Source: Allodiplogaster sudhausi
Taxonomy: Eukaryota > Nematoda > Chromadorea > Rhabditida > Diplogasteridae
Length of the DNA stretch: 64,000 nucleotides
Direction of reading: 5' to 3'
Assembly: GCA_945643635.1 (NCBI GenBank)
Contig: CALZFC010000067.1
Span: 664,501-728,500, forward strand
This document shows positions 47,156 through 59,489 of this stretch, piece by piece (within the stretch, counting starts at the first letter, position 1; every line of letters starts with the position of its first letter). Both the position numbers and the translations under genes were made by a program. The notes below the pieces were generated by a model. It did not search any database. It was given only the letters and a program-made list of their open reading frames with translations, and was not told the origin of the DNA.

Positions 47156-48618
47156 ATGAACAAATCTAATCTACTTCTTTTCTGCATAGCAGTGCCAAGT
47201 ATGCTGCTTTTTTCTTCTCTCCGACACATTATTCCATTGACATCTGTATTTTCTTACTTTTTTTTACTACATGATGCCTCTGGTCCTCACTGTTGGGGGG
47301 GGGGGGTGCGTGGGGTGCTTCAATTAGAAGGATATGATGCAAAAATCCTTGAACAGACGAATATATATATTCAAAATCATTATTCAATCCTATAATGTGC
47401 GCATTAACGCTTTAAATCGCAAACTCGTAGAAGTACTGCGAGTGCAAGGACTTCATATTTATTGTCGCAATCATCACTCTCTATTCAGCATTCGTTCTGT
47501 CGTCATGCCCGCCCGGCTTTGAACTCGTCATCAACGGTGGCTGCTTCGGCGTAATAAAGGGAAGAACGTTTTACAACGCAGAAACGGAGTGCGTTGGCTA
47601 CGGCGGCCATTTGGTGTCCATTCATTCAGCCGAGGTATTCCTTCTCTTTTCATAAATTTAGGCTCTCAGGAGCTTTAAAACAGCCAAAAATTCACTGTTG
47701 AATTCGCGCTATTTCGTGTGAATAAAGGACGGCGGGGAAAGCATGTGGTCTGGAGTGATCCTACCACAGTGTCCTAAAAATTCAGATCGGTTGCCCTTTG
47801 TGTTCTTAAAAAAAATGTCATGTATCATTCTTGATTTTCTCTTTCTCGCTGTGTATTTTTATGAGTGGATGAATTTAGTTCCGCTTTTCAATATTTTGTA
47901 GTTTAGTTGTTTTGTGTGACCGGAGCAACATATGTAGCTATTATTCTTCCCTTCCTCTCGCTTGGTCGTCTCACTTCATGGATTGACCACTTTATGAGGC
48001 CTCTCCCTCTATCAGAGGATTTTATTCTTTATTTATGTACATAGCCTGGCGTTGAAATACGCGTTAATTCTTTGTATTTCTCCGAGGAGATAGGCCAGGC
48101 ATATGTACATATCTACTACATACATATATTGTATTTTCTCTTCTAAAAATCCCGCGTGACAGCGAAAGACATTGAACACGAGCTTCTTTTTCCTTTATTG
48201 TGGCACATCTGGCGACAAAAAAAGTTGTATTTTATTTAAAAAATTTCTTCCTACCAAAGCAAGTGTGGTAGGAAACTCTACTGGCAAAAAAACTCGGAAA
48301 TTGTTGCAGTTCAATGCATTAGTTCGACGTTATTTGAATTCGCAAGGATATCGCGATGCCTATATTGGCCTGACGTGCGACCCTAGCCGACATTGGCTCG
48401 ACTGCACTGCGCTAATTACACAAACACTAAGGATCAGGGTGTGCTCGTTTCGTCTATAAAAGTATATAGTGGAAAAGAAAAGAACATACTATAACGTATT
48501 TCTTGTGCAGGCTGCTCCAATCGAACCAAGTGCTATCTCATGATATATGATGGATCCTGGTTGGAGACGTCGACAGAGGCTTACCGAGCCATTTGTCATG
48601 TTCCGCCGCAAGTGAATG
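47156..48618 (+). pseudogene. Lectin fragment, exons 1-4, mirror of the 409 aa gene
   Basis: Exon 1 (47156-47198) encodes MNKSNLLLFCIAVP. Exon 2 (about 47488-47634) encodes CPPGFELVINGGC and GGHLVSIHSAE and is open. Exon 3 (about 48260-48440) carries two single-base deletions relative to 35598-35766, one near its start and one in GCGCTAATTAC where the sister has TTAAATTAC; the second turns ALNYTN into ALITQT. Also G-to-C changes DGT to DCT. Exon 4 (about 48511-48618) is intact (NRTKCYLMIYDGSW). Exons 5-12 are missing past 48738. Confidence 0.82.
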
Positions 48619-48738
48619 GTAAGTACAAACAAATTGGCCCTGCGTATACTTGTTTATGCGCTACATTCCCAACACATACACATTTTGCATGCTTCATATT
48701 TTCATTGTTTTGTCTTGCATTCTTCCAAAATTCCCAGG

Positions 48739-50130
48739 TCCAAACACCCCTGGAGGTTGGGAGGGAAGAAAGTCAAGTTTATTCTTTATAATGACACCAT
48801 CCATTTTCAATATACACCTCAGAATAACAGGGCGAGTTGAAACGATGTATTACTTTGAGCCAGAAATTCATGATGAATTATTTTGAGCTGTATGTTGAAA
48901 ATGGATGAAGTAAAAACTATTATTGACTTTCTTCCCTCCCAACCTATAACATGCTGCACCAGAACGATTTGAAAATTTTTTTTCGAAAAAAGCCATCGGA
49001 TTTCTGTCTCTAATTATAGATTATCGAAAAGATTGTAGCTATATTAAAGTGATGGGCAATTGTACAGTTTCAAAAAACCCGTTCTTTCATGTGGTGAAAG
49101 ATAAATTCAGAAATTCCTTTAAAAATGAGTCATAATTACATTTCCTTAGTTTTAGGGGAATTACTTGAGATACGAAAAAAACAATTTACCAATAATTTTT
49201 TGAAATGTTACACAAATATACCATATCTGCATAAAATCGACTGGTGAACAATCCCATCTTGTTTCTAGCTCAAGAACTACATGCTACAAGGATTCGGCGA
49301 TTTTAAATTATGATAATTTGCGGAGTTACTAGTTTCTGGCCGCAAAATCGCATCAATTACATCGTCCAATTCAGTTGCAAACCTATATAAACTACGTCTA
49401 ATTAAATGCTCTTTCTTACAACGGTAAAACTATAGCGCGTTTTGCTCAACAAATATAAGAAACAGGCGAAAAGGTGCCGAATTCAAGACAGAGAAAAAAG
49501 GTTTTTTCTAAAAAAAAAAGTGTTGAAAAAGTGAAATTAAAAGAAGCTTCATGCGTGTATTGGAACTGTTTTGTTAGTTTTAAGAAGACAAATCGAATGA
49601 TCACTCTAATGTTGCCTATTGTTGAGTTTGAAACGATTTATGCCAATTTTCCTGCTCGCCAGTTTGAGCAAATGTGAATATTCAGCCGAAAATTAGGATA
49701 CCAATACGTAGAACAATCCTTTAGCCAACCATTCTACCAGGGGTTATAAATGCTCTTCTTTCATGTGGTGGTGTCGTATTCGCGCGCACGAAATGTTTTT
49801 GTGCCCAAACAGCAGTCCCGATACATTTGGGAGTCAATATAACCAATTAAATGAATTTTATTTTCAAAAAGTTATCTACAGCTTTTTCTCTGGGAATGCT
49901 GAACGTAATTAACTTTTCAAAATCAATTTCGTTGAGTTTACAAAAAGTTATGGCTATTTTACTCATTTCCACATTTCGAGGTACATATACTGTGCTTAAA
50001 AACAGAAATAAATTTTTGAAAAAAAATGTTTTTGGAATCCCCTTAGGGTGCTACAGTAATCCTTCAAATATAATTAAAATCAAAAAATAATTTTATTCCT
50101 TGCACAACCTTAATAGGCCCATGGTCGAAT
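48739..50130. other. Unfamiliar AT-rich segment beyond the palindrome
   Basis: About 1.4 kb with no similarity that I can see to the lectin units or the repeat families in the window. Two short frames (49474-49677 and 49851-50090) have no recognisable motifs. It replaces exons 5-12 of the mirrored gene. Confidence 0.5.
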
Positions 50131-50600
50131 CTCTTAGACAGGCTCTCTTAAAGGAGGCCTTAAGGGAAAAACTCCTACCACGAAGTCCCTGACGGATTTG
50201 GACGGAATGATAAAAAGAACGGAGTAAAGAATGAACAGAAATGGTGCTACAGCCCCTTGCCTCTCTCCCCAGAAACTTGTGGTTTGCAGTACTGCCAGGT
50301 GAGCCAACGTGTTAAGAAAAACCCTGCCAATGTAGGTTGCGCGCACCATATGTATTCAATTAATACGCATGACACGGTTGGCCCCAGTGGCCGCAACGTT
50401 GCTATGCTAAAAAATTTTGAAAATGGCGGGAAAATAAAATATTTGGGAATTCAAAGTCGAAAACAGTGTTAATTTCCTCAGGGCATGAAGGTTTTTGTGA
50501 CTTCGGGATACTTGCAATCGAAGTTTCTAGCAAAACCCGACCATATAAGGCGAAAAAAACAAGACACTATTTATTCGCCTTGGACCTCCTTTAATCTCTC
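50131..50600. repeat. Dispersed repeat, AAAATGGCGGGAA family
   Basis: Contains ACTCCTACCACGAAGTCCCTG, ATTTTGAAAATGGCGGGAA, CTTGCAATCGAAGTTTCTAG and CACTATTTATTCGCC. It is homologous to 1030-1319/7492-7781 and parts of 7780-7900, 15400-16060 and 52190-52660. The right boundary abuts exon 5 of the next fragment. Confidence 0.65.
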
Positions 50601-50639
50601 CGCTATTCTATGTTTTATTTCAAATACCAGGTCTGAATG

Positions 50640-51778
50640 AAACTTGACACAGCTCAGGTTATCGCCCGTGACATATTCGCTTCCTCCACAAACAGAGTCT
50701 ATAAAAGAAATATATTTAGAAGAATTACTATCTTAATAGAAGCACACGGCTTCATTTGTTCATATTTAAAATTCACTTGTTCATTTAAAATTCATTCATT
50801 CAAAATTCATTTAAAATTCATTATTTGTTCTTTCTTCTCCACAATTTTTCAAAAAAGGACGAAACGAGCGCACCAAGTCCATGAGAAAAGTTTGTGTAAT
50901 TTAGCGCAGTGCCGTCAACCCACTGTTCCGTAGGTCTGCATGTCAGGCCAATATAGGCACCGTTTATTCCTTGTGAACTCAAATAGCGTCGAATTGCCTG
51001 ATTGTCCTGCAACAATATTCCCATTCGCGCCGGTAGAGTTTTGTATCACCTTGGTTTGCAACTATGAAATTTTTTAAATTAAATAAAAATAAATTTGAGC
51101 ACGAAAATTAACCGTAATTTATTTGACCTTTGCTGAATTTTTTTAGAAGCGTCACCACATGCTTTCCTTATTTTCCTTTATTCACGGAAAATAGTATGAA
51201 TTTAAAAGTGAGGTTTGAGCTTCTATAAAGCGTCTGAGAGCCTAATTGTAAGTTTAAGAAAAGAGAAGGAATACCTCGGCTGAATGAATGGACACCAAAT
51301 GGCCGCCGTAGCCAACGCACTCATTTTCGGCTTCGTAGAAGGATTTGTCCCCTAACATACGTAAGCAGGTCCCCCTGAATACGGGTTCAAAGCCGGGCGG
51401 GCATGTTGACAGCACGAGTACTAAGAAAGAGAGTGATGATTGCGACAATAAATCAATAAAGTGAAGTCCTTGTACTCGGAGAACTGCTAGTATACGGTTT
51501 GAAGAGGCATCGTGCATAGGAATGAAAAGTTGAATATCTACATATGGTGATTTATTAAAGTTTTTTTTTCTACTTTCCCCTACCAACTGCTTCGAGCAGA
51601 GGCATTATATAAAAAAAATGTGCAATAAAATATTCTACCTAATACAATTTTGTCGGTTCTGACGGTACACGACGCGCTATTGTACATATTTGAATGGAAT
51701 AATGTGTGTGAGAGAAGATGAAAAGAGAAGCCTACTTGGCAAGGCTATGCAGAAAAGAAGCAGCTGAGATGCGTCCAT
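50640..51778 (-). pseudogene. Lectin fragment, exons 1-3 and 5
   Basis: Exon 1 (about 51736-51778) encodes MDASQLLLFCIALP. Exon 2 (about 51277-51422) encodes ILVLSTCPPGFEPVFRGTC and GGHLVSIHSAE. Exon 3 (about 50870-51045) has GLTCRPTEQWVDGTALNY, but its 5' part is one base out of phase with exon 2. Exon 4 is replaced by an ATTCATTTAAA-type low-complexity stretch (50770-50825). Exon 5 is recognisable at about 50630-50700. Everything downstream is missing. Confidence 0.8.
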
Positions 51779-53218
51779 TGAGCTGGCTATGAAGTTGTGC
51801 AGATATTTCTACTGAATTTAAATGGCGAAAATGACCAACAAATTTAAGATTAGCTAAATCAAAGAAAAACATTTCCAAGGAAGGACAACATGCAGTTACC
51901 AATAGGACTTTTAATCTCGCCTCAACAGATCTTTCACTACTCCGCTTTCACCCATTATTATTCGATTGATGCCTGCTGATAATGGAGCGTCGCCGTTGGG
52001 AGACTAGCTGGGCTACATAAAGGAACAAAGTTAGATATGAACCTATCAGAGACGGGCAGAATGAATGCAGAAATCATGCTTGAGAAGCAAACGATAATAG
52101 GAAAGGATTACGGATGCGATACCTGTAAGATAAGCTCACCAGTTTCTCTAATCTCTCTCTCACTCTGGCTGCCACACTGTTATCTTGTTGTTAAAGGATG
52201 TCCCCGGCAAATGTTTGGCCAAACAATTCAAAATAGGAATATGTATGACCCATGAAGTGTCCCGTGCGGCATATACTTTAGTTGCCACTGACTGCAGTAT
52301 GCCTAGTTCTCTGCTTCTTAATTATCAGAAGGCTGTGACCCTCCTATTGGCTTGGGAGCGAGCCTGTTAAGAAAAAAAAACAAAACCGGCCATTGTTGGT
52401 TGAGTGCGCTGATGTGCATGCATTCAAGTGCACGAGTAGTGGCCACGGCGGCCATGAAGTTGCAGCGCGAAAGTATTTTTAATGGCTTGAAGTTTGAATA
52501 TAATTTTCTAAAATGATAATTAAAATGATAATTTTCTCATCGTCAGAGCAGAGCGATTTTTGTCACTTCCGGACACTTCAAAATTTCAAAATTTCTAACT
52601 CAACTTACCAAAAGGCGGAAAAACAGGACATTATTTATTCGCCGAAGACCGTCTTCAAGATTTTGTAATAGAGTATGTGTACCATCCTAATTTACGCTCA
52701 AAAACATTTTTTTTTTCAAAAATTGTTTCCATATTATTGGGATTGTATTCGAAGATATATCTAAAATATTCAAATTATTATAAGATTTTAATAATTGTCA
52801 AACTATATTATGAACATTTCTATCGATTGCTAATCGTAAGCCGCATTAAAATGGTCTATTTGACTTTTTGACAAAAAAATTGTCATAGGTCCTTTCTTGT
52901 CATTTAAACATTCTGGGCGGTACATTTGAGGACTAAGCACCTACCCATGCCAAAACGATGCGGGAACCAAATGAAAAAACGATATTTTTAACACCTATTT
53001 GGACATATTTCAGTCGAAAAAATATTTTATTTTGAAAATCGACCTGAACAATGAACTGGAATTTCTCGCTCAATACACATTTCATGCTTTTTCCATTTTG
53101 TGAAGACAGTACGAAGCAAGATATGGAGTGATTGGCAAAAAACCTAATGGTAAGGAGAAGGTCAAGCTTATAGTCTTATTGTCGATCACTCGAATGTGCA
53201 TGAATTTTTAGCAGCTGT
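51779..53218. other. Intergenic region with GATA block
   Basis: CTGATAATGGAGCGTCGCC at 51976 lies about 200 bp upstream of exon 1, with AACCTATCAGAGACGGGC and CAAACGATAATAGG at 52040-52100 (one unit of the repeat tandemly expanded at 14871-15125). The remainder (52190-53215) is paralogous to 15210-16670. No gene is visible. Confidence 0.55.
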
Positions 53219-56200
53219 TTAAGCAGGTCCATGGAAAAGGATGCGGAAGCCGCGGACATTTCTTCCGTCCTCGACCGTCAGCGTGAGCTTCATGATGTTC
53301 GATTGCGATGTCGTGTACGAGGTGTCATTGAAAAGTTCACCCGTCACTCTGCAAGTGCGGCTAAAATAATTCATGAATGAAAATATTGAACTACCGATTA
53401 GAAAAATCAATTGTAAAAGCAAATAATGTTTGCTAAATTGTTCCATAAATATACCTATGCGTTTAATGGCAAATGTACATTTAATATCACATAGATACAT
53501 ATGTATATATGTATATATGTATGTATTGTATGTATGTATGGCATAAAAGTGTGTTTCCACGCACATAAAATTCGACCAAAAGAAAAATCCGAATTTACGC
53601 TAAATTTAGCGTTTCAACTAGAACTCACGTTAACTTCGGTTCATCTTCAAATGGTCCATCAAAGATTTCCAGCTTGTCGCAGCAGGTGTTCAGCATGAGA
53701 TCTTCTATGGTTATCTGGAGTATGAACTGCAGGATTGGTTATCAGATTCTTCTAATGTAGTTAATTTCCTCCATAATTCAGAAAATCCCAAAGAATGGCG
53801 ACTACTCATGGCGCTCCACGGAATCCAGTAAGCGATTGAAAACAAGCGATTTGAGAGTAAGAAAAAAAAAATTCCACCTACCTTAACATTTTGACCGTCG
53901 GCAACAATTAAGAAGTAGTCACAGGTGAGCGGACCAGGTGGGGCTGGATAAGATGGCGAAAAAACCTGGAATTACATGCACTTCACAGTTTCTCTCTCGC
54001 AAATACATATATACATTACTTTTTTTATCGTTTTTTATAACCGGGTAGAACACAGTTTGTTAATTAAGAGATGGGCGGTTTAAACATATTCATAAGGCTT
54101 ATTCTGAGGGAATACTGCAGCTTATGCAGTTATGCTATTTTTCTTATGTGATACATATATCCCCATATACACGACGAGTACACCAAAATGACATTTTTAA
54201 ATTTAAAAAATAAGTGAAGGATAATGCTGCTGTTATACTAACCTGTGATGCCTTGAAGAAGGTTTGCGGTTCGGGACAAGTGGCAGGCGCCCGCGGTTTG
54301 CTTGGATCGAGAGCTAAATTATTATATTTTATACATATTCCTCTCTTCATTCTTTCTTCAAAAAAATTATTTATTTGAACATACCGTATTTTCTCTATTA
54401 GTACCCCCCCCCCTTTATTAGAACCCCCCCCCCCCACCCCTCAAATTGTACCCCCCTCTGAAAATGTCATTGAAAAATAGAACCCCTCCCTCTAGTAGAA
54501 CACCCCCCCCTCCAATAGTACCCCCCCCCTAATAGTCTACTACTTCAGCTCTAGATGTACCTCGTATAGATCTTGGAGGCATGGGGTGCTCTTACCAATA
54601 AACTGATGCCAAATTCATTATAAATCTGTTGTAAAACGGATATTCCAGTGATGATTCCATTGAATTCGGGCTACGATTCTTCTTTTTTTTGGGAATATGT
54701 GTTGTTATTAAACTTTTAGTGTCTCACATTGAAAAATAGTACCCCTCCCTCTAATAGAACGCCTCCCACTAATAGTGCCCCTCCCCCGCAAGGGTATTGA
54801 AAAATAGAACCCCCGGGGGTACTAATAGAGAAAATACGGTATATTTTATTCAATTAAATGCTTTGTAGGCAAGATTGGCTTTCCAGACCGACCGTTAATT
54901 GACGAAACATCAAATGCCTGTCATTCTCTTTCTCTGTACCCGGTCTTGTGCAGGCGTACGGAAGGTGACCACTCTCGCAGTTGTTGCTGACCCATTCTCC
55001 GATCGACGCGCTCGTCTCCATCGCCGTGCAATGGCCAAAGACATCGAGAGGAAAGCCTGTGATATAGCTAACCAGGGGATTGCTATGAAGCGAATTTAGA
55101 AGGATGTCTTGGGACCTTAAAAAGGAAAAAAAACCTTTTGCAAAGTTGGTGTAGTTGACGTGACTTCCGTCGGTCCATGCCCTCTGGTGAGCGCTCGAGT
55201 TTGTCATGAGGCCGATGTGAATGCCGTGGGTGTGGCCAAGTTCGTGGGCCTTCTGTGCCACGAACTCGCTCATCTTGAACAAAGTACATATGTATGTCTT
55301 AACATAAAAGGTTCTTTCTATCAGACTCCGTATATACATATGTACATCTTATTGGTAGTACTAGAGTTTTGTTCAAGAGAAAAACTTTTCTTCATTTTTT
55401 CATAACAATATATATATATCAATATATATATATATATATTATAACTTGAGACGCGCCTCTTTGCTATGAAAGGCAGCAAGATGAGCCCACCGGTCCATGC
55501 GGCATTGCTGCTCTGCATCATTCCAAGTTGCCTGGCAATGCGACGTATTTCCGCATTAGCGATAGCGGTAAAAAATCGGCTTACATGTATACATATAAGC
55601 GTCTATTCAAATATCAACGAATATTTTCAGTTATTCTTTTCAATTTAATAAATGTTATAAGTGAATTTGGTATATTGATGGACATTGAATTATTACTCTA
55701 TCAGTGATTTCTCTTCTTGATCGAAATTTGGTTATAGGAAACCACAATTCTCGATGTGTGTTTTTCTCCCTCCTTTTCTCTGTCTCTCTTATCTGTTTGG
55801 ATAGTTAAGAACAGATTTTATCTCTCCTCTATTTCAAAGGTTCCTCTCAAATACCAGGTCTGAATGAAACTTGACGCAGCTTATATCGCCGCTCGCGACA
55901 TATTCGTAATCGCCACAGGGAGAATCTATTAAGGAGATACATATATTTAGATGAATTATTATCAGTTTTATATTTATAGAAGCAGCACAATTGAATTAGG
56001 GTCGGCCCAATCCGCGAAATTTCCAGGGGTGGCTGCTTTTTTCTGGTATTAGACAGGAAATTTTGGAATTTGGAAAGAAAAAAATTAGTGAAAACACGAA
56101 AGTTGCAAAATCTACAAATCCTTAGAATGTAGTGTCTAAACAAGCATGTACATGGATTAATTTGTTTGTACTTACCATTCACTTGTTGAACATGACAAAT

Positions 56201-57132
56201 GGCTGCGTAGATACCGGTCTGGTCGGTATCTAACCATGCTCCCTGGTAAGTGTAGAAGCGTGTGTCTCGAGTGGTACAGCCTGCAAGAAATTCACTGTGC
56301 TTCATCGATGTGTTATGCGTTCTTTTCTTCACCACAATTTTTCAAAAAAGGACGAAACGAGCACACCTTTACCACCATCAAAGTTTGTGTAATTTAGCGC
56401 AGTACCGTCGACCCACTCTTCCTTTGGGTCGCATGTCAGGCCAATAAAAGCCATGTAGTATAGTCCTTGCGAATCCAAATAACGTCGTATAGCCTCATTG
56501 TACTGCAACAATATCGTCAGTAGACCTCATCTAGTTTCGTATGAATTAATTTGTAAGAAAACAGCATGAGACTCTTCCGTAATCTATTCGAATTTTCCTA
56601 AATACTATTGTGGCGTCACCACATGATTTTCTCCCCTTCCATTATTCACGCAAAGGGCTCCTTTAAAGCGCCTGAGAGCCTACGTTTAAGAAAGGAGCAA
56701 TACCTGGGCATTATGAATGGACACCAAATGGCCGTAATAGCCAGCGCACTCCTTCTCTGCGTCATCAAATGATATTTCCCCTAGAATACGAAGGCAGCCA
56801 CCGTTGACTGCGAGTTCAAAGCCGTACGGGCATGATGACAGCACGAGTACTACAAAAAGAGTGAGGACTGCAGCAATAAACATGAACTCCTTGCACTCGC
56901 GGCATTCATTAAAAAAATTTTTGCTTCATCTTCTAGAGCAAAGATACGACCAAAGTCATTACGTTGGGAACCTCTAAACTAAATGATTCTAGATACCAAA
57001 TAGGTTATTGTCGGTTCTTAGAAAACAAGTAGTACATATTTCAATCGAATAATGTGTCTAAAAGAGGAAGAAAAAATGAACCATACCTGGCAAGAATATG
57101 CTGAAAACAAGTAGTAGTTGAGATGCGACCAT
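53219..57132 (-). pseudogene. CTLD-CTLD-CUB lectin copy with frameshift in exon 3
   Basis: All twelve exons are present. Exon 1 (57087-57132) encodes MVASQLLLVFSIFLP. Exon 2 (about 56703-56848) encodes CPYGFELAVNGGCLRIL. Exon 4 encodes GCTTRDTRFYTYQGAW, exon 6 TWNDAEQQCRMDRWAH, exon 7 SEFVAQKAHELGHTHGIHIG and WTDGSHVNYTNF, exon 8 GEWVSNNCESGHLPYACTRPG, and CUB ends FHGPA with TAA at 53219-53221. Exon 3 (about 56365-56527) starts GTCTACTGACG where sisters have about 13 more bases, shifting the frame to an immediate TGA. Otherwise this is the intact-looking paralogue of 16671-20930. The lesion could be real or a sequence error. Confidence 0.8.
54384..54839. mobile_element. MITE, CCGTATTTTCTCTATTAG family
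   Basis: Full-length, TA-flanked, between exons 9 and 8. It is closely similar to 18296-18752 and inherited with the segmental duplication. Confidence 0.85.
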
Positions 57133-57968
57133 TCGAACTATGGATTAGAAGTTGAGCGCAACGTTGCGAAGGCATTTCTCCAGAACTTAAGTAAACTGAT
57201 GCTGAGGCGTGGTCTTTTGGTGAAGAAAGCGACTATGTTGTTGGGCAACCCAAGGAATTAAGATATGAACCTACTAGAGACGGGCAGAATGAATGTAGAA
57301 AGCTTGCTTCAGATGATAACAGGGAAGTAGATACGCGTGGTCCCTGTCATACAATCTCACAAGCTTCTCTCCTATCTCTCTCTCACTACCTGCGAAACGA
57401 GGGATTATGCTTTTCTTAATTTTAGTCCTTATCGTGAATTCGAATAATGCCTGAACACGATGCGATTGCTCGAAGGGATGAACTCGCGAATCGTCGCAAT
57501 ACATTTAGACAAGATCATCCAAACTTTATTTGTCCTTATATTTCTCTTGAACTCTTCACCGCATTGTGAAAAATAATCTTTTTCAAAACCAGCTGCATAC
57601 ATTTATGTATGTAAATGAACTTTGTAATTCCATGGTGGATTTTTCGCAACCGATTTCGTTTTTGGAGAGCAGACAAAGTGAACTTCCAACTTTATTTGTA
57701 ATGTACGAATATGTACAATGTAAGGCTGCCCAATACATTACAAGATATAACTAGGGGTAAGGCCAAGCCTAACTTTTATTGTGAATTACTTTCGGAAAGG
57801 TCTGTAAACATGATCGATACATACTACATATTTACGAATGTGTATGCATGCACGAAGTGAGAGATCATGCCACAAATGTTCAATCTTTCTTCCACTATTG
57901 CATATTTCAAAATGTGTCTGTCTCGGTGAGTAATACATAATATAATATATGTATGTAGACATGACTAG
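57133..57968. other. Intergenic spacer, near-identical to 23368-24000
   Basis: Holds the 5' flank of the 53219 copy and the 3' flank of the next fragment. AATAAA on the minus strand at 57775-57780 could serve the latter. No gene is visible. Confidence 0.55.
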
Positions 57969-59407
57969 TTAAAAAGACAGGCTTTTGGCCAATGCATGCA
58001 ATTCAGCCGCCAAAGCAGCTCCATGGAAAAGGATGCGGAAGCCGCGGACATTTCGTCCGTCCTCGACCGTCAGGGAGAGCTTCATGATATTCGATTGCGT
58101 TGTCGTGTACGAGGTGTCATTGAAGAGTTCGCCAGTCAGTCTAAAAGTGCAATAATTAAGGAAAAATAATGCATGAAGGAAAATATTGAAATAAAAATAT
58201 TGATTCGAAAAGGCAAACGGAAAAATAATCAATTAGCTCTAAATTGTTCTACATTTATGAATATTCATATGTTTGTATGATATATGTACACGTACATAAA
58301 TATAGAAAATCAACATAAGTATACAGACATATGTATTCTGGGCCATATAGTACATATGTACATATGTTAGTGCGTCGGTAACACATAAAAAATTGACCAA
58401 AAGAAAACTGCGAATTTTATGCTAATTTGCGTGTGTATATTTGTACGATCTCTCACGTTTCGTTCGCTTGCATTGCAAAAGCTCCATCGAAGATTTCCAG
58501 CTTGTCGCAGCATGTGTTCAGCATGAGATCTTCAATAGTTATCTGGAAAATGCCGACGCATTGGAAAATAAATTATTCTAATTGAGGAAAAAAAACGTTC
58601 AACTGACCTTAACATTTTGACCTTCGTCAACCATTAAGAAGTAGTCACAGACGAGCGGACCAGGAGGGGCTGGATATGAAGGCGAATAAACCTATGGAAT
58701 TACACATATGTATGTAGCTTCTCTCCCTGGTAGATAGATATGTACGTTTTCTTTTTTTTTGCTTGAAAGTTACATGGTCAGAAGCATTTGTTTACTTCTA
58801 TTTTATTCAAAAAAATTAAAAGATAGTAAAAATATAATGTCGCTGATATATTATTAACATGTGTTCTCTTCAAGAAGGTTTGCGGTTCGGGACAAGTGGC
58901 GGGCGCGCGTGGTCTGCTTGGATCGAGAGCTAAACTTCTAAATTTTATCGAATATCTCCTTTCTGCAGTTTTTTCGCATAAAAGCCGTAATTTACTTGAA
59001 TTTATGCATTCGTATATATTTTTTTAATCTTTTAAAGACTTGAATGCTTTCTCGATCTAAATGTATGCATTGCTACATATGTATGGCCAGTGTGTGTGTC
59101 TGTATGTATATGTTGATGATAGCAGGTGTTTACCTTTCATTGGCCGTTAAATGTATGCCTCGCATCTCGACTGCAGCATATCAAAATCAGTCCACTTTAT
59201 ATTGTTCGAGGTATAATTGATAGACACCGGCCGTAACTTGGTGAAACAATTTACGGCTATCATTCTACTTGGCTCAAAACGCATGCGTACCAACTCGTGT
59301 GCATGCGTACGGAAGGTGACTGCTCGCGCAGTTGTTGCTGACCCATTCTCCGCTCGACGCACTCGTCTCCATTGCCGTGCAATGGCCAAAAGCGTCGCGA
59401 GGAAAGC
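57969..59407 (-). pseudogene. Lectin-CUB 3' fragment with lost stop codon
   Basis: Exons 8-12 are present: exon 8 (about 59291-59407, GEWVSNNC-type second lectin domain end), linker (about 58868-58938) and CUB exons (about 58606-58690, 58458-58543 and 57969-58138). Upstream of exon 8 the sequence jumps at about 59490 to intron 1 sequence of the unit, so exons 1-7 are deleted. The normal TAG after FHGPA is TTG, adding about 15 residues (ELHALAKSLSF at the end) before TAA at 57969. Confidence 0.8.
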
Positions 59408-59489
59408 CTGTTCAATCTGCTATTTTTTATCAAAATAGACAAGCGATTAATATATATCCTTCGAATAAATATCATGTTTTATTCATATT

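Larger units (their letters stand above)
43033..48738. repeat. Right arm of large inverted repeat
   Basis: Reverse complement of 35290-40982 around a spacer of about 2.05 kb. Homology ends on the outside near 48738, where unfamiliar DNA begins. The arm carries a plus-strand copy of the 5'-truncated gene and of exons 1-4 of the 409 aa gene. Confidence 0.93.

Noticed and set aside
49474..50090. Small lysine-rich frames in the unfamiliar segment
   Set aside because: Low-complexity K/F/N-rich translation typical of AT-rich non-coding DNA, with no splice context or motif.
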